A stretch of 64,000 nucleotides of DNA. Source: Planctomycetota bacterium (GTDB taxonomy: Bacteria; Planctomycetota; UBA11346). The translations under genes and the position numbers were made by a program. Under the pieces are notes generated by a model. The model was not told the DNA's origin, did not search any database, and was given only the letters and a program-made list of their open reading frames with translations. The DNA lies in assembly GCA_016745075.1 (NCBI GenBank), contig JADGDD010000005.1:229551-293550 (forward strand). The letters run 5' to 3'. Numbering within the stretch: the first letter of the stretch is position 1; every line of letters starts with the position of its first letter. Below, piece after piece: positions 52,544 to 60,066 of this stretch.

Positions 52544-53119
52544 TTATATGGACTTGAGTGCTTTTTCTATATTCATCTTTTCGTAATGTTCCTGTTTAGC
52601 TTCGTCTGCTGCTCGTATTGCGGGGTCAGTTGGCGATAAGTTAGGATCATTAGGATAAAAGCTGTCTTCATAGATGATAAGTGTACTTGAAAGTTGATCT
52701 AGGCGGTTTGTTCGTTTTTTGCAGCAAATGGTTTCTAGCCGTAGGTGTTCTTTTATTGCACGAGCTGATTCACGGAGCACTTGAGCGTCTTCGTCGAAAA
52801 GAGCCTTTCTGTTTTGTTGCTGTATAAGCTTTTTTTCGCGGCATTGGTCAATTTGAAGTTTCCATATGGCAGGGTACGTTAAGGCCCACGGTAAGAAGTA
52901 GGTAATGAAAAGTGCTGATAGAAGTGGGATGATGAATACCGTGAGATAGTGATCCTCAAAGCATGTTTTGACGTAGTATATTTTGACCGCAGGGTGTTCT
53001 AGCGACAGAGCGGTGAAGATAATATCGTAATTGAAAGCAAGCCATGAAAGGATATATGACCCAATGAGTGGGTCTTTCATTCTGCGATTAGCTTCTTTTT
53101 TCACTTCGTCGGCTGGCAT
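52544..53119 (-). CDS. Two-pass membrane protein with cytoplasmic helical tail, accessory
   Basis: A 191-residue protein. The N-terminal RRMKDPLIGSYILSWLAFNYDIIFTAL gives a membrane segment (about 16-37) in a pattern seen in small membrane proteins of phage and defence contexts. A second segment is near 68-88 (VFIIPLLSALFITYFLPWAL). The remaining about 100 residues are charged helix. It is transcribed away from the DUF2806-like gene, with about 150 bp between them. Function unknown; a membrane effector or sensor role is inferred from the pairing. Confidence 0.55.
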   Translation of the reverse strand: MPADEVKKEANRRMKDPLIGSYILSWLAFNYDIIFTALSLEHPAVKIYYVKTCFEDHYLTVFIIPLLSALFITYFLPWALTYPAIWKLQIDQCREKKLIQQQNRKALFDEDAQVLRESARAIKEHLRLETICCKKRTNRLDQLSSTLIIYEDSFYPNDPNLSPTDPAIRAADEAKQEHYEKMNIEKALKSI

Positions 53120-53272
53120 GGTTCGTTCCCTTTTCTGTGGATTATTTTATGCTATCAATCGACTTGCGCTTGCAAATTGAGATATGGACAAGAGTATCCG
53201 TAAGTAGACGCTGATTGAGTATGGTGCCTGTCTATGTTGCTATGAGGGGGCTGTAATGGAAGAGGAGAGAAA

Positions 53273-54133
53273 ATGCCTGCACCGTTGGTTGATTTGAATT
53301 TAGGTGGGTTAGCCAAGCCTGCTACGGTTTTGATTGAAAGGGTCTCTGATTTTGTTGGCGGAGCGTTTGCGCCATATCAAATGAAAAGGATGGTAGAGGC
53401 AAAAGCAAATGCTGATATTATTGCTGCTGGAGCAGAAGAGCAGGTTTTGGGGCTTAAGGAGCGCTCTCAGCACCGCCGTGAAGCAGAGGCATTGAGACAA
53501 CAGGCCAACATAGAGAACGTGTTATCTAAGGCCCTTCCGCAGTTGAATGAAGAATCAGACCCATCACAGATAGATGATGATTGGTTGGCTCACTTTTTCG
53601 AGAAGTCCCGTAATATTTCAGATGACGATATGCAGAACTTATGGGCAAAGGTGCTTTCGGGTGAGGCTAACGAGGCGGGGAAATATTCAAAGAGGACGGT
53701 GAGCTTTCTTTCGGACATGAGTAAGAAAGAAGCTGATCATTTTAGTTGTTTATGCCAGTTCTCAGCGGTTTGCGGAGGGGCAGGTATAGCTTTTGTTTTT
53801 AACAAAGAAGATGGTGTTTATAGGGAGAACGGGCTGACTTTTCATGTGCTTTCGGATGTAGAAGCGATAGGCTTAGTTGGTTGTGAATACAGCCTTGGTG
53901 TTCATTTGAAACTTAACGGTAGGGGAGAGTCTGTCGTTTTCGAGTATCATGGGGAATCAATAGCCGTGTCGGTCGATAAGGTCATCGATATTGCAGGGGG
54001 TACTTTGAAGGTTGGCTGTGTTAAATTAACACAAATGGGGAGCGAGCTTTTTTCCGTTTGTAGTGTAGAGCCTGTTGATGGATTTGTGGATTACGTGAAA
54101 GATAAGTGGAAAGATTTGTTAATTGAAGAATGA
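53273..54133 (+). CDS. DUF2806-family protein
   Basis: A 286-residue protein. The start DLNLGGLAKPATVLIERVSDFVGGAFAPYQMKRM, the ENVLSKALPQLNEESDPSQIDDDWLAHFFEKSRNISDDDMQNLWAKVLSGEANEAGKYSKRTVSFL block and the closing beta domain match the DUF2806 family. No enzymatic motif is known for the family. Members are often in prophages and accessory islands, and a role in phage defence or stress is suspected but unproven. It is preceded by AGGAG and followed 21 bp later by a membrane coiled-coil gene, so the two are probably co-expressed. Confidence 0.75.
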   Translation: MPAPLVDLNLGGLAKPATVLIERVSDFVGGAFAPYQMKRMVEAKANADIIAAGAEEQVLGLKERSQHRREAEALRQQANIENVLSKALPQLNEESDPSQIDDDWLAHFFEKSRNISDDDMQNLWAKVLSGEANEAGKYSKRTVSFLSDMSKKEADHFSCLCQFSAVCGGAGIAFVFNKEDGVYRENGLTFHVLSDVEAIGLVGCEYSLGVHLKLNGRGESVVFEYHGESIAVSVDKVIDIAGGTLKVGCVKLTQMGSELFSVCSVEPVDGFVDYVKDKWKDLLIEE

Positions 54134-54154
54134 TATGAATGAAGGAGTGAGGCT

Positions 54155-55075
54155 ATGAGGTATTCCGATATAATGAATAAATCGAATGCAATTAAGGAGA
54201 AGACAAAATATGAGCTTATTGGAGGTGTGTTGCGTCGATTAACGGATCAAGCAATCCGACTTTCTGTTATTGTTTTATTTTTAGTTGTTGCATGGAGATT
54301 GGCGTGGTCTGAATTTAACCTTGATTTGACCAAGTTTGATTTTTCTGATTTACTGGCATTGCTTCTTGCTTTATTTGCAATGAGTATGTCTGTAGCATTT
54401 TATTTTAAGTCTACTGATTCTAGCAACCTGTTTTATGATAACATTTATAGCTTTACGCAAAAAACATCTGAAATATTGGGGAGAATAGAAGAGCGCTTTG
54501 ATGAAAGGCTAAAACATATTGGAGAAACTAATGAGCGGATAGAGTCGAGGTTTGACAGGTCTGCTAATAATGCGGAAGAAATAAAGAAAGAAGTGGAAAA
54601 GAATGAAGATGAAGAGGGGGTTTCTAGAGAAAAGCTGGAAGATGTAAATAGAAAGCAAGAAGAGGTTATAGAAGATTTACTTAAACGTGCTAGGTTGGAG
54701 GGTGATGAAAAGGGCGACATTCTTGATAAAATGAATAAATTGGCTGCTGAAAGAGATGAGGCACGAGAGAAGATAAGAAAAAGCGAGAGGTCGCAAAGGA
54801 TAATGAATAGTAAACTGCGCGAGCTTCAGCGTGAGAATAAGCGTCACAGTGTGGATGAGTTGGAAGTTCTTCTGGATGTGTGTCATCACCCAGCACTTGT
54901 TGAACACCTAAAGAAGGGCTATATTCCATTAGAGGAAATGGAGAATCTGAGCGATGTTATTAAAGACTTTCCTCCTCTAGTTATAAATGTGCTTATAACT
55001 AGAGGTATAATTAATAGGTCTCTTCAGTTGTTGCCAGAGGGGTTTAATGATCTGCAAGAATTATACGGATGTTAG
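54155..55075 (+). CDS. Two-TM coiled-coil protein, accessory
   Basis: A 306-residue protein. Two membrane segments (about 34-51, LSVIVLFLVVAWRLAW; about 66-88, LLALLLALFAMSMSVAFYF) precede a long Glu/Lys coiled coil (about 100-235). The C-terminal about 70 residues form a compact helical domain (VDELEVLLDVCHHPALVEHLKKGYIPLEEMENL). It is visibly more AT-rich than the tail genes, suggesting later acquisition. It follows the DUF2806-like gene with GAAGGAG at 54139. A membrane-linked effector or sensor is plausible. Confidence 0.6.
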   Translation: MRYSDIMNKSNAIKEKTKYELIGGVLRRLTDQAIRLSVIVLFLVVAWRLAWSEFNLDLTKFDFSDLLALLLALFAMSMSVAFYFKSTDSSNLFYDNIYSFTQKTSEILGRIEERFDERLKHIGETNERIESRFDRSANNAEEIKKEVEKNEDEEGVSREKLEDVNRKQEEVIEDLLKRARLEGDEKGDILDKMNKLAAERDEAREKIRKSERSQRIMNSKLRELQRENKRHSVDELEVLLDVCHHPALVEHLKKGYIPLEEMENLSDVIKDFPPLVINVLITRGIINRSLQLLPEGFNDLQELYGC

Positions 55076-55153
55076 ACATGCTTGTTCTTTTATGTATCCT
55101 AGAATAACCCCGCTCGTAATCCATGCCAGCAGGCAGATAAGTATTTCTTTCAT
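55061..55153 (-). CDS. 30-residue membrane micropeptide
   Basis: ATG at 55153 overlaps the stop of the next gene upstream (ATGA), giving MKEILICLLAWITSGVILGY and a short charged tail. It is one membrane helix. It is the last gene of the leftward early operon and overlaps the 3' end of the convergent coiled-coil gene. Supported only by the coupling and the clean helix. Confidence 0.4.
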   Translation of the reverse strand: MKEILICLLAWITSGVILGYIKEQACLTSV

Positions 55154-55491
55154 CGCCGTTTGCTTTGCATTTGAATATAAAACAATTTGTTTTGTAGGTC
55201 GTGCAGTTCGGCAGTAATGCGGACCTCTTCATCTATCAGCTTTATGTCAAATTGTTTGTCTGAGAGTGCGAGCAGCCGCTTTTCTTCTCTGGCGGCAGGT
55301 CCAAGTATTTCAAGTGTCTGTCTGGTAATGAGTGTTGTGTCTTTGAGCTTTTCGTTAGTTTCTTTGCGGAGTTGTATCAGGTCGCAGAGTGGCCGCGCAT
55401 CAGATATTGCTTTGAGTTTTACAAGCCTGTTTTCAATGCGTTTTATGGTTGTGCGTACAATTTTTTCTTTAACGGTTATTGTTTGCGGCAT
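55150..55491 (-). CDS. Hypothetical coiled-coil early protein
   Basis: A 113-residue helical, charged protein (VKEKIVRTTIKRIENRLVKLKAISDARPLCDLIQL). It overlaps the end of the 56-residue gene upstream by 23 bp and the micropeptide downstream by 4 bp. It may be a DNA- or protein-binding early factor. No family recognised. Confidence 0.5.
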   Translation of the reverse strand: MPQTITVKEKIVRTTIKRIENRLVKLKAISDARPLCDLIQLRKETNEKLKDTTLITRQTLEILGPAAREEKRLLALSDKQFDIKLIDEEVRITAELHDLQNKLFYIQMQSKRR

Positions 55492-55639
55492 GGCTTATCC
55501 TTTCGCGTAGCTGGGCGGCTTTTTGTCGTAATTCTTGAAAGCGTTTGTAGTGTGATTTTTGTTGCCGTTCGCGGATGTAATAAATTTCTCGCATGACTTC
55601 ATGAAGCTGTTGCTCGTCTTCTGTGGCTGTTGGGCTCAT
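55469..55639 (-). CDS. 56-residue helical early protein
   Basis: ATG at 55639 overlaps the exonuclease stop (ATGA). The product MSPTATEDEQQLHEVMREIY continues as a charged helix to NNNR. It overlaps the following gene too, so the four genes exonuclease, this one, 55150-55491 and the micropeptide form a tightly coupled string. Confidence 0.55.
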   Translation of the reverse strand: MSPTATEDEQQLHEVMREIYYIRERQQKSHYKRFQELRQKAAQLRERISHAANNNR

Positions 55640-56229
55640 GCTGCTACCGCTTTCCAGTATTTTTGAATAAGCCAGCTAAATCCATCGGCACACGCGCGAG
55701 CGTCTTCTAGCGCCCCGTGGTGCTTCTGTGCGGCTTCTTCTTCTGTCCAGTGGCCGCAGGCTGTGGCTAAAGATTTGAGGCCGCAGCTTTGTTCCTGTTT
55801 GCTTAAAAACAGCCATGTATGAAAAAGGTTCATGGAGCAATGCCAATGGTAATCCAGTGGAAAGTCCATGCCAACGGTGTTTTGAAATCGTTCTAGCATT
55901 GACTTGTCAAACGCGGCGTTGTGGGCCAGCGGCACCAGTTGAACAGCGTATTCTATGATGGTGTTGCGTAGCCATGATTTTATGAGGCAGGCGGCTAGGT
56001 GCGGTTCTACGGCTCCGCGTTCGGCCCAGAGTTCCGGCGTATAGCCGTTTATGGCAGCGGCTTCTGGGCTAACGGGGCCTTGCGGTACAATATAGAGTTC
56101 GAGCTGGGATTGTATTGTACTCAGGTCGCTTGAGAGTAAGCATAGGCCGATGCTGATTATTTCAGCTTTTGGGTTTTTGAGGGTGTCGGATGTTTCGGTA
56201 TCTATAGAGATGATGCGTTGCGTGGTCAT
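55636..56229 (-). CDS. DnaQ-like 3'-5' exonuclease
   Basis: A 197-residue DEDD-family nuclease. Motif Exo I is ISIDTETSDT near residue 6, Exo II LAHNAAFDKSML near 103 and Exo III HGALEDARACADG near 175, with His before the last Asp (DEDDh type). It removes nucleotides from DNA or RNA 3' ends and may act in phage replication or repair. The start at 56229 is preceded by AGGAAA. The longer in-frame start at 56334 would add a low-complexity tail and is less likely. Confidence 0.85.
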   Translation of the reverse strand: MTTQRIISIDTETSDTLKNPKAEIISIGLCLLSSDLSTIQSQLELYIVPQGPVSPEAAAINGYTPELWAERGAVEPHLAACLIKSWLRNTIIEYAVQLVPLAHNAAFDKSMLERFQNTVGMDFPLDYHWHCSMNLFHTWLFLSKQEQSCGLKSLATACGHWTEEEAAQKHHGALEDARACADGFSWLIQKYWKAVAA

Positions 56230-56302
56230 ATTTGTTTCCTTTCGGTACTTGCGTTTAATGTTGTTGTTGTTTACTGGGCACTCAGAATAAAAGGAGTTTA
56301 TT

Positions 56303-56536
56303 ATGGGAACTGAGTATAGGCAGGGGTATTGCAAAGATTGTGAGAAGCGCGTTCGCCTTGAGCGTAAGGGGACTAGTCATATACTGCATTTATTGTTGAC
56401 TGTTTTTACCGTTGGGTTGTGGTTGCTGATTTGGATAGGGTTGTCTATTAAAATGGGCGGGTGGACGTGTCCGCAGTGTGGCGGTAAAAGGGTTCTGCTT
56501 AAGCGGTTGTTTCGTGCTTTGCCTAAAAATACCTAG
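56303..56536 (+). CDS. Small zinc-ribbon membrane protein
   Basis: A 77-residue protein with AAGGAG 6 nt before its ATG, read opposite to the surrounding early genes. The order is CKDCEK, a membrane segment (LHLLLTVFTVGLWLLIWIGL, about 29-49), then CPQCGGKRVL. Two CxxC pairs flanking the helix could bind one zinc. Orientation and own ribosome site suggest expression outside the lytic early operon. Possible lysogenic conversion gene. Confidence 0.65.
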   Translation: MGTEYRQGYCKDCEKRVRLERKGTSHILHLLLTVFTVGLWLLIWIGLSIKMGGWTCPQCGGKRVLLKRLFRALPKNT

Positions 56537-56544
56537 TAGCGTTT

Positions 56545-57582
56545 TCATAACTGCTTCCTTTCGCTGGTGTTGCGCCATTCGTCCAGTGTTTGCAGTATTT
56601 CTGGCGTAGAAAATACCGTTATTTTGCTGCGGTCGGTAGACCAGTTGCGGACATTTTTGAAGAGCATGTTTTCCAGCGTGTGGCTATCTATTTCGTCAAT
56701 TTCAGCCAAGAGGGCGTTTAAGCGTTCCACGCGTTTGTTGCTGTCTGCTCTGGCTTGCGCGTCTTTTTCTTTTTGTGCTGCGCGTTCGTGGGCGCGTTGT
56801 TTTTCGGTGTTGGCTTCCCGCTGGTGGCGTTTTGCTTCGGCTACTGCTCTGCTGAGATCAGACTTGCAGGGTCGTAGCCGTTCACCTGCATCAATCCGCT
56901 TTTTTTTGCAGTAAGCTATGGCTGCGTTCAGCATGGCTGTGTCGGTGGTGTCAGATAAAACAATGAGGTCGTCTACGTCTTCCGCAAATACGCACAGGCC
57001 GTTTGTGAGAAACCATTGGATGGTTTCTTGTGGATGAGCAGTTAAGGGCTCGGCATGCATGCATGCGTCTTTAAAAGGACTAGGTATAGGAGTAATAAGA
57101 ACCCGTTCTTGTTCTGCATCTTGTTCTACTTTCTGGAACACAGGGGGGCTGCCTTGTTCTACTTCTTGTTCTACTTCTTGTTCTACCGCTCGTCCTACGT
57201 CTTGTTCTACTTCTTGTTCTACTTCTCGTTCTACTTTCTGGAACAAGACGGAATCTTGTTGGGTGTCAAGGAATCCGCAAAATTGGTTAATTTCTTGTTC
57301 AGTGAATGGGCAAGCGGGCTTGTATTTACTGGCAATGCTGGCTCCACCAATAACGCATTCCAGCCATCCGCTGGCAATGGCATCTGTACGCGCTCGTTGC
57401 AGGGTGGTGCGGGAGAGCCCGGTGGCTTCGGTCAGTAGTTGCACGGGCAGGCTGTGGTGTTTTCGCAACGGATACTTGTCAGATAGGGCTAAGATATAAT
57501 TCACAAGGGTATACTGCCCCTTGGTCATATCTATGGCCGTACCAGATAAGGCGAGTGCTTTCATCCATCGTAGGTATTTCAT
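56545..57582 (-). CDS. Replication initiator-like protein with HTH and internal repeats
   Basis: A 345-residue protein. The N-terminal 110 residues resemble phage replication initiators with a winged HTH (VQLLTEATGLSRTTLQRARTDAIASGWLECV). Residues 117-158 are VEQE-type repeats. The middle (ETIQWFLTNGLCVFAEDVDDLIVLSD) and a long Arg/Glu/Lys helix (about 245-290) follow. By analogy with lambda O it should open the origin and recruit the helicase. The repeats at the DNA level could be the binding sites. It overlaps the 82-residue gene upstream by ATGA. Confidence 0.65.
   Translation of the reverse strand: MKYLRWMKALALSGTAIDMTKGQYTLVNYILALSDKYPLRKHHSLPVQLLTEATGLSRTTLQRARTDAIASGWLECVIGGASIASKYKPACPFTEQEINQFCGFLDTQQDSVLFQKVEREVEQEVEQDVGRAVEQEVEQEVEQGSPPVFQKVEQDAEQERVLITPIPSPFKDACMHAEPLTAHPQETIQWFLTNGLCVFAEDVDDLIVLSDTTDTAMLNAAIAYCKKKRIDAGERLRPCKSDLSRAVAEAKRHQREANTEKQRAHERAAQKEKDAQARADSNKRVERLNALLAEIDEIDSHTLENMLFKNVRNWSTDRSKITVFSTPEILQTLDEWRNTSERKQL
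57109..57234 (-). repeat. 12-bp direct-repeat array inside the initiator gene, candidate replication origin
   Basis: Multiple copies of a CTTGTTCTACTT unit (in + orientation) are grouped in two clusters, with a longer TTCTACTTTCTGGAACA copy at each end (near 57124 and 57230). Iterons inside an initiator gene are the lambda-ori arrangement. Confidence 0.55.
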
Positions 57583-57827
57583 GTGGTCGTTTTCTTTTCA
57601 TTAGAATGTGGGAGCATCGTTCCGCCTGCATCTATGAACCCTTGCATGTAATGCTCTTGTTCATGGGTCCGTCGAAGGACATTGCTGAGTTCTTTCAGGG
57701 CCATATCAAGCCGCCTGCCTAGATTTTCTGGGTCGTCTATATTGGTCAGGGAGGTCACCGCACGCTGAATACAGGCGTGCGTGCATTGCAAATGGGATAG
57801 GTGCTTCTTTGCGGGGGTATAGGACAT
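57579..57827 (-). CDS. Hypothetical early protein before the initiator
   Basis: An 82-residue helical protein (THACIQRAVTSLTNIDDPENLGRRLDMALKELSNVL) with GGAG 8 nt before the ATG. It is coupled to the initiator gene by ATGA. It is the first gene after the operator pair at 57861-57912, so it is under that control. No family recognised. Confidence 0.6.
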   Translation of the reverse strand: MSYTPAKKHLSHLQCTHACIQRAVTSLTNIDDPENLGRRLDMALKELSNVLRRTHEQEHYMQGFIDAGGTMLPHSNEKKTTT

Positions 57828-57860
57828 GATCTTCGGCTCCGTGGTGTTGGGGAGCTAAAC

Positions 57861-57912
57861 GGTACATATATGAACCATGTATGTCAATGGGAATGTGGTA
57901 CAAAAATGTACC
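57861..57912 (-). promoter_or_regulatory. Operator pair and promoter of the replication operon
   Basis: GGTACAAAAATGTACC at 57897-57912 and GGTACATATATGAACC at 57861-57876 are 16-bp near-palindromes with centres 36 bp apart. On the minus strand a TTGACA lies between them. One of the adjacent XRE regulators is the likely binder. Confidence 0.6.
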
Positions 57913-57919
57913 TTCTTTT

Positions 57920-58120
57920 TTAGTCTACTTTTCTGATAGTAATTTCTAAGCCAACAACAGCGGCTATTTTGACCATTTTGTCGTAGCTTGGCATGTTTTG
58001 ACCGTTTACGAGGCGTAATATGGTCGGATGAGATACGCCTGCTTTTGCGGCTATTTCTCGCTGAGACAGCCCGCTTTCGCGTATGGCTTGTATGATCTGG
58101 TCGAGTTCTGTTTTGCTCAT
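57920..58120 (-). CDS. XRE-family HTH regulator
   Basis: A 66-residue protein with one HTH (GLSQREIAAKAGVSHPTILRLVNGQNMPSYDKMVKIAAVVG), Cro-like in size. GGAGC 5 nt before the ATG at 58120 favours this start over 58171. It lies directly before the operator pair, so it may repress or activate the replication operon. It could equally be an antitoxin, but no toxin gene is adjacent. Confidence 0.8.
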   Translation of the reverse strand: MSKTELDQIIQAIRESGLSQREIAAKAGVSHPTILRLVNGQNMPSYDKMVKIAAVVGLEITIRKVD

Positions 58121-58234
58121 CGTAGCTCCAGTATGCAGTAGGGAAAGAAGGTGCAATTGACAGAAATGCATGAAATGTATACCGCACTCGGTATGTAGAT
58201 ATGACGGTGAAAATGCATGCTGTGCATATGTTCT
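58121..58234 (-). promoter_or_regulatory. Intergenic region with inverted repeats
   Basis: Contains ATGCATG repeats near 58166 and 58213 and the inverted pair GTATACCG/CGGTATG near 58177-58195. Probably operators for a neighbouring HTH protein. Confidence 0.4.
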
Positions 58235-58492
58235 TCATCTTGGCCAGCTCCCATCACAGCAGGACCACAGCTTGGCAGGGATAACCCGCCAATGTCCATA
58301 GGCGTTGCGGTACACTGCCCCACAGCTTATAGCTATGCGTGGTATTGGGCTGGGCTCATTGTCTTCTAGCGCTTTGAGCCACCGTAAAAACGTGCGCGTA
58401 TGGACCCCGCAGGCCATGCCAACGGTTGCCGCATTGCGCGGATAGTCATCTGTGGCGGCGTTGGCTATGGGTGTGTTAATGCTTATGGTCAT
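58235..58492 (-). CDS. Small HTH protein, possible excisionase-like
   Basis: An 85-residue protein with a MerR/AlpA-like segment (NAATVGMACGVHTRTFLRWLKAL). Overlaps the triple-HTH gene stop by ATGA. Excisionases are often small proteins of this kind, and the prophage has no other obvious one, but this is inference only. Confidence 0.5.
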   Translation of the reverse strand: MTISINTPIANAATDDYPRNAATVGMACGVHTRTFLRWLKALEDNEPSPIPRIAISCGAVYRNAYGHWRVIPAKLWSCCDGSWPR

Positions 58493-58968
58493 ACTGCTTT
58501 GTCCTCATCATTCGTGAGTGCTGGCTTAAAAACAAACAACGTTCTGCCATTGCCGCGTATTTCATGCGGTAGGAAAAAACCATCTCTAATCATTTTACAT
58601 ATAGTGCCGGATGAAACCCCTATCAGTTCCCCTGCTGCCGCCGTTTTGATCCACTGCTTTAAAACGTGTTTATCTATAAGCGTTCGGTTGCCGTTTTTGC
58701 GGACTTCCGCGCTCTTAAAAAAGCCGTTTTTTATCATGGCTCTAATCGTTACAGGCGTAAGGCCAAAGATTGTGGCGGCTTGTGTTGTTGTCACCCACGT
58801 ATCCACAACCTGCCGCGCAATAAGATTGTGCGTACCATTTTTGCGGTACTCATCGGGCAAAAAAAACTTAATCCTCACCATACGGTTAATGGTGGCGGTG
58901 GAGATGCGCCAAGCTCGTGCAGCTTGGCGAACGCTCATCCATTTAGACCCTCGTGCATAGGTCATCAT
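58489..58968 (-). CDS. Protein of three tandem HTH domains
   Basis: A 159-residue protein made of three repeats of about 50 residues: SVRQAARAWRISTATINRMV (from 12), TTTQAATIFGLTPVTIRAMI (from 60) and TAAAGELIGVSSGTICKMI (from 109). Each is followed by a KNGFF/RNG-type wing, as in MerR/excisionase-type winged helices. It probably binds an extended DNA site with three successive half sites. An AGGAG precedes the ATG. Role could be early activator or excision control. Confidence 0.7.
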   Translation of the reverse strand: MMTYARGSKWMSVRQAARAWRISTATINRMVRIKFFLPDEYRKNGTHNLIARQVVDTWVTTTQAATIFGLTPVTIRAMIKNGFFKSAEVRKNGNRTLIDKHVLKQWIKTAAAGELIGVSSGTICKMIRDGFFLPHEIRGNGRTLFVFKPALTNDEDKAV

Positions 58969-59044
58969 AATAATCTCCTAAAGCGGGAGGTGGGCAGACA
59001 ATCGGTTGAATAAAACAGCATCTCTATTTTGGACGTAAATAGCA

Positions 59045-59299
59045 TTACGTTTCCTGTTGCTTTGCATCGTCTGCCTGCTTTTGTTTGTGGGTTTCTTCTA
59101 GGGCTTCCCAAACGGTGTCTTTTGCTACTTCGTAAGCTTTAGCAAGTCTACGTATTGTTCGTGGGTGCGGTTCTTTAATGAGGCCGTTTTCGAGTTGGCT
59201 AAGGTTGCTAATGTTGCCGCCAACCTTTGCCACTACCTCGGATAGCGAAAGGCACGCGTGGCGGCGAAGCCCTAGAAGGTTTTGCTTTTGTTTCGTCAT
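59045..59299 (-). CDS. XRE-family regulator, Cro-like
   Basis: An 84-residue HTH protein (LLGLRRHACLSLSEVVAKVGGNISNLSQLENGLIKEPHPRTIRRLAKAY) divergent from the repressor-like gene at 59396. The position fits Cro or a second immunity regulator at the lytic promoter. No Shine-Dalgarno is visible. Confidence 0.75.
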   Translation of the reverse strand: MTKQKQNLLGLRRHACLSLSEVVAKVGGNISNLSQLENGLIKEPHPRTIRRLAKAYEVAKDTVWEALEETHKQKQADDAKQQET

Positions 59300-59395
59300 A
59301 ACAAAAGAAATACAAACAAAACAAGGAAGATCAAGTTTATTTATTTTGTTTATATTCCGTTTATTTTGGCTAGTTGTTTGCGTACCCTTTGTGAT
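59300..59395. promoter_or_regulatory. Divergent immunity promoters and operators
   Basis: TACAAACAAAACAA at 59311-59324 and its near inverted copy TTATTTTGTTTATA at 59341-59354, plus a further half site near 59360, lie between the two divergent HTH genes. AT-rich spacing fits overlapping promoters. Confidence 0.6.
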
Positions 59396-59953
59396 ATGGA
59401 AAAGATAAAGGATAGGGTAGATTTAGCGGTTCGGTTAGCAGGACTGAAAATGAAAGATGTTTCTGATCATGTAGGGATTGCTTCTAGTACGCTTTCTAAC
59501 GGTCTAAATACTGAAAACCCAGCATATAAACACCTGCCGCGCATAGCCGAGTTGGTAGCCGTAGATGTACGCTGGTTACGCACCGGTGAGCAACAATACG
59601 CTCCAAGCTGGCACGGAGAGGCAGGTACACAGGCCACGCAACGTGGCGTTGCTCAACAGGGAAGAACGACAACCGATATAAATTGGGACAGGCGGCAGCA
59701 AAAAATTCGACGTGTGAAAGACGCGGGAGTGGAGTATGAATCTGATGATGGTATAGCTTTGTCTCCACAGAGCGCCGATGATTTAAGCGGTGAGCCGCCA
59801 GAAGAACACAACCCCTATTACCGTGAGCGTTTTGAGCGCATAGGTGACATAGCAGAAGATCTGGCCGAAGTGTTAGAAGATGCTCCCATAGAAAAGCTCG
59901 CAAAAAAACTGCTTACAAGGTTGCTGAAATTAACCGGACGATTGAAGCCGTAA
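59396..59953 (+). CDS. CI-like phage repressor
   Basis: A 185-residue protein with an N-terminal HTH (VDLAVRLAGLKMKDVSDHVGIASSTLSNGLNTE). A basic linker leads to an acidic helical C-terminal region (ERIGDIAEDLAEVLEDAPIEKLAKKLLTRLL). There is no peptidase S24 motif, so it would not self-cleave like lambda CI. No Shine-Dalgarno precedes the ATG. It faces the Cro-like gene across the operators and lies before int, the usual place for a maintenance repressor. Confidence 0.7.
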   Translation: MEKIKDRVDLAVRLAGLKMKDVSDHVGIASSTLSNGLNTENPAYKHLPRIAELVAVDVRWLRTGEQQYAPSWHGEAGTQATQRGVAQQGRTTTDINWDRRQQKIRRVKDAGVEYESDDGIALSPQSADDLSGEPPEEHNPYYRERFERIGDIAEDLAEVLEDAPIEKLAKKLLTRLLKLTGRLKP

Positions 59954-60066
59954 AATAAAGGGCATGATTATGTATAAAAAAATAAGTACGCAATTGGCGT
60001 GGATACATGCAACGTTTACTGCCCTTGCTGCTGTCTGGGTTTCCTGCGGTAGGAGGTAGAGCACAT

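Noticed and set aside
55044-55232. 62-codon minus-strand frame at the end of the early operon
   Set aside because: It overlaps the coupled 113-aa gene and the micropeptide in another frame and lacks a ribosome site.
57109-57250. Repeat cluster as CRISPR or microsatellite
   Set aside because: Period is about 12 bp, in frame within a gene, and without unique spacers.
57055-57499. Two plus-strand frames rich in Cys, Ser and Phe opposite the initiator
   Set aside because: Low-complexity composition comes from the repeat array read backwards; not a gene.
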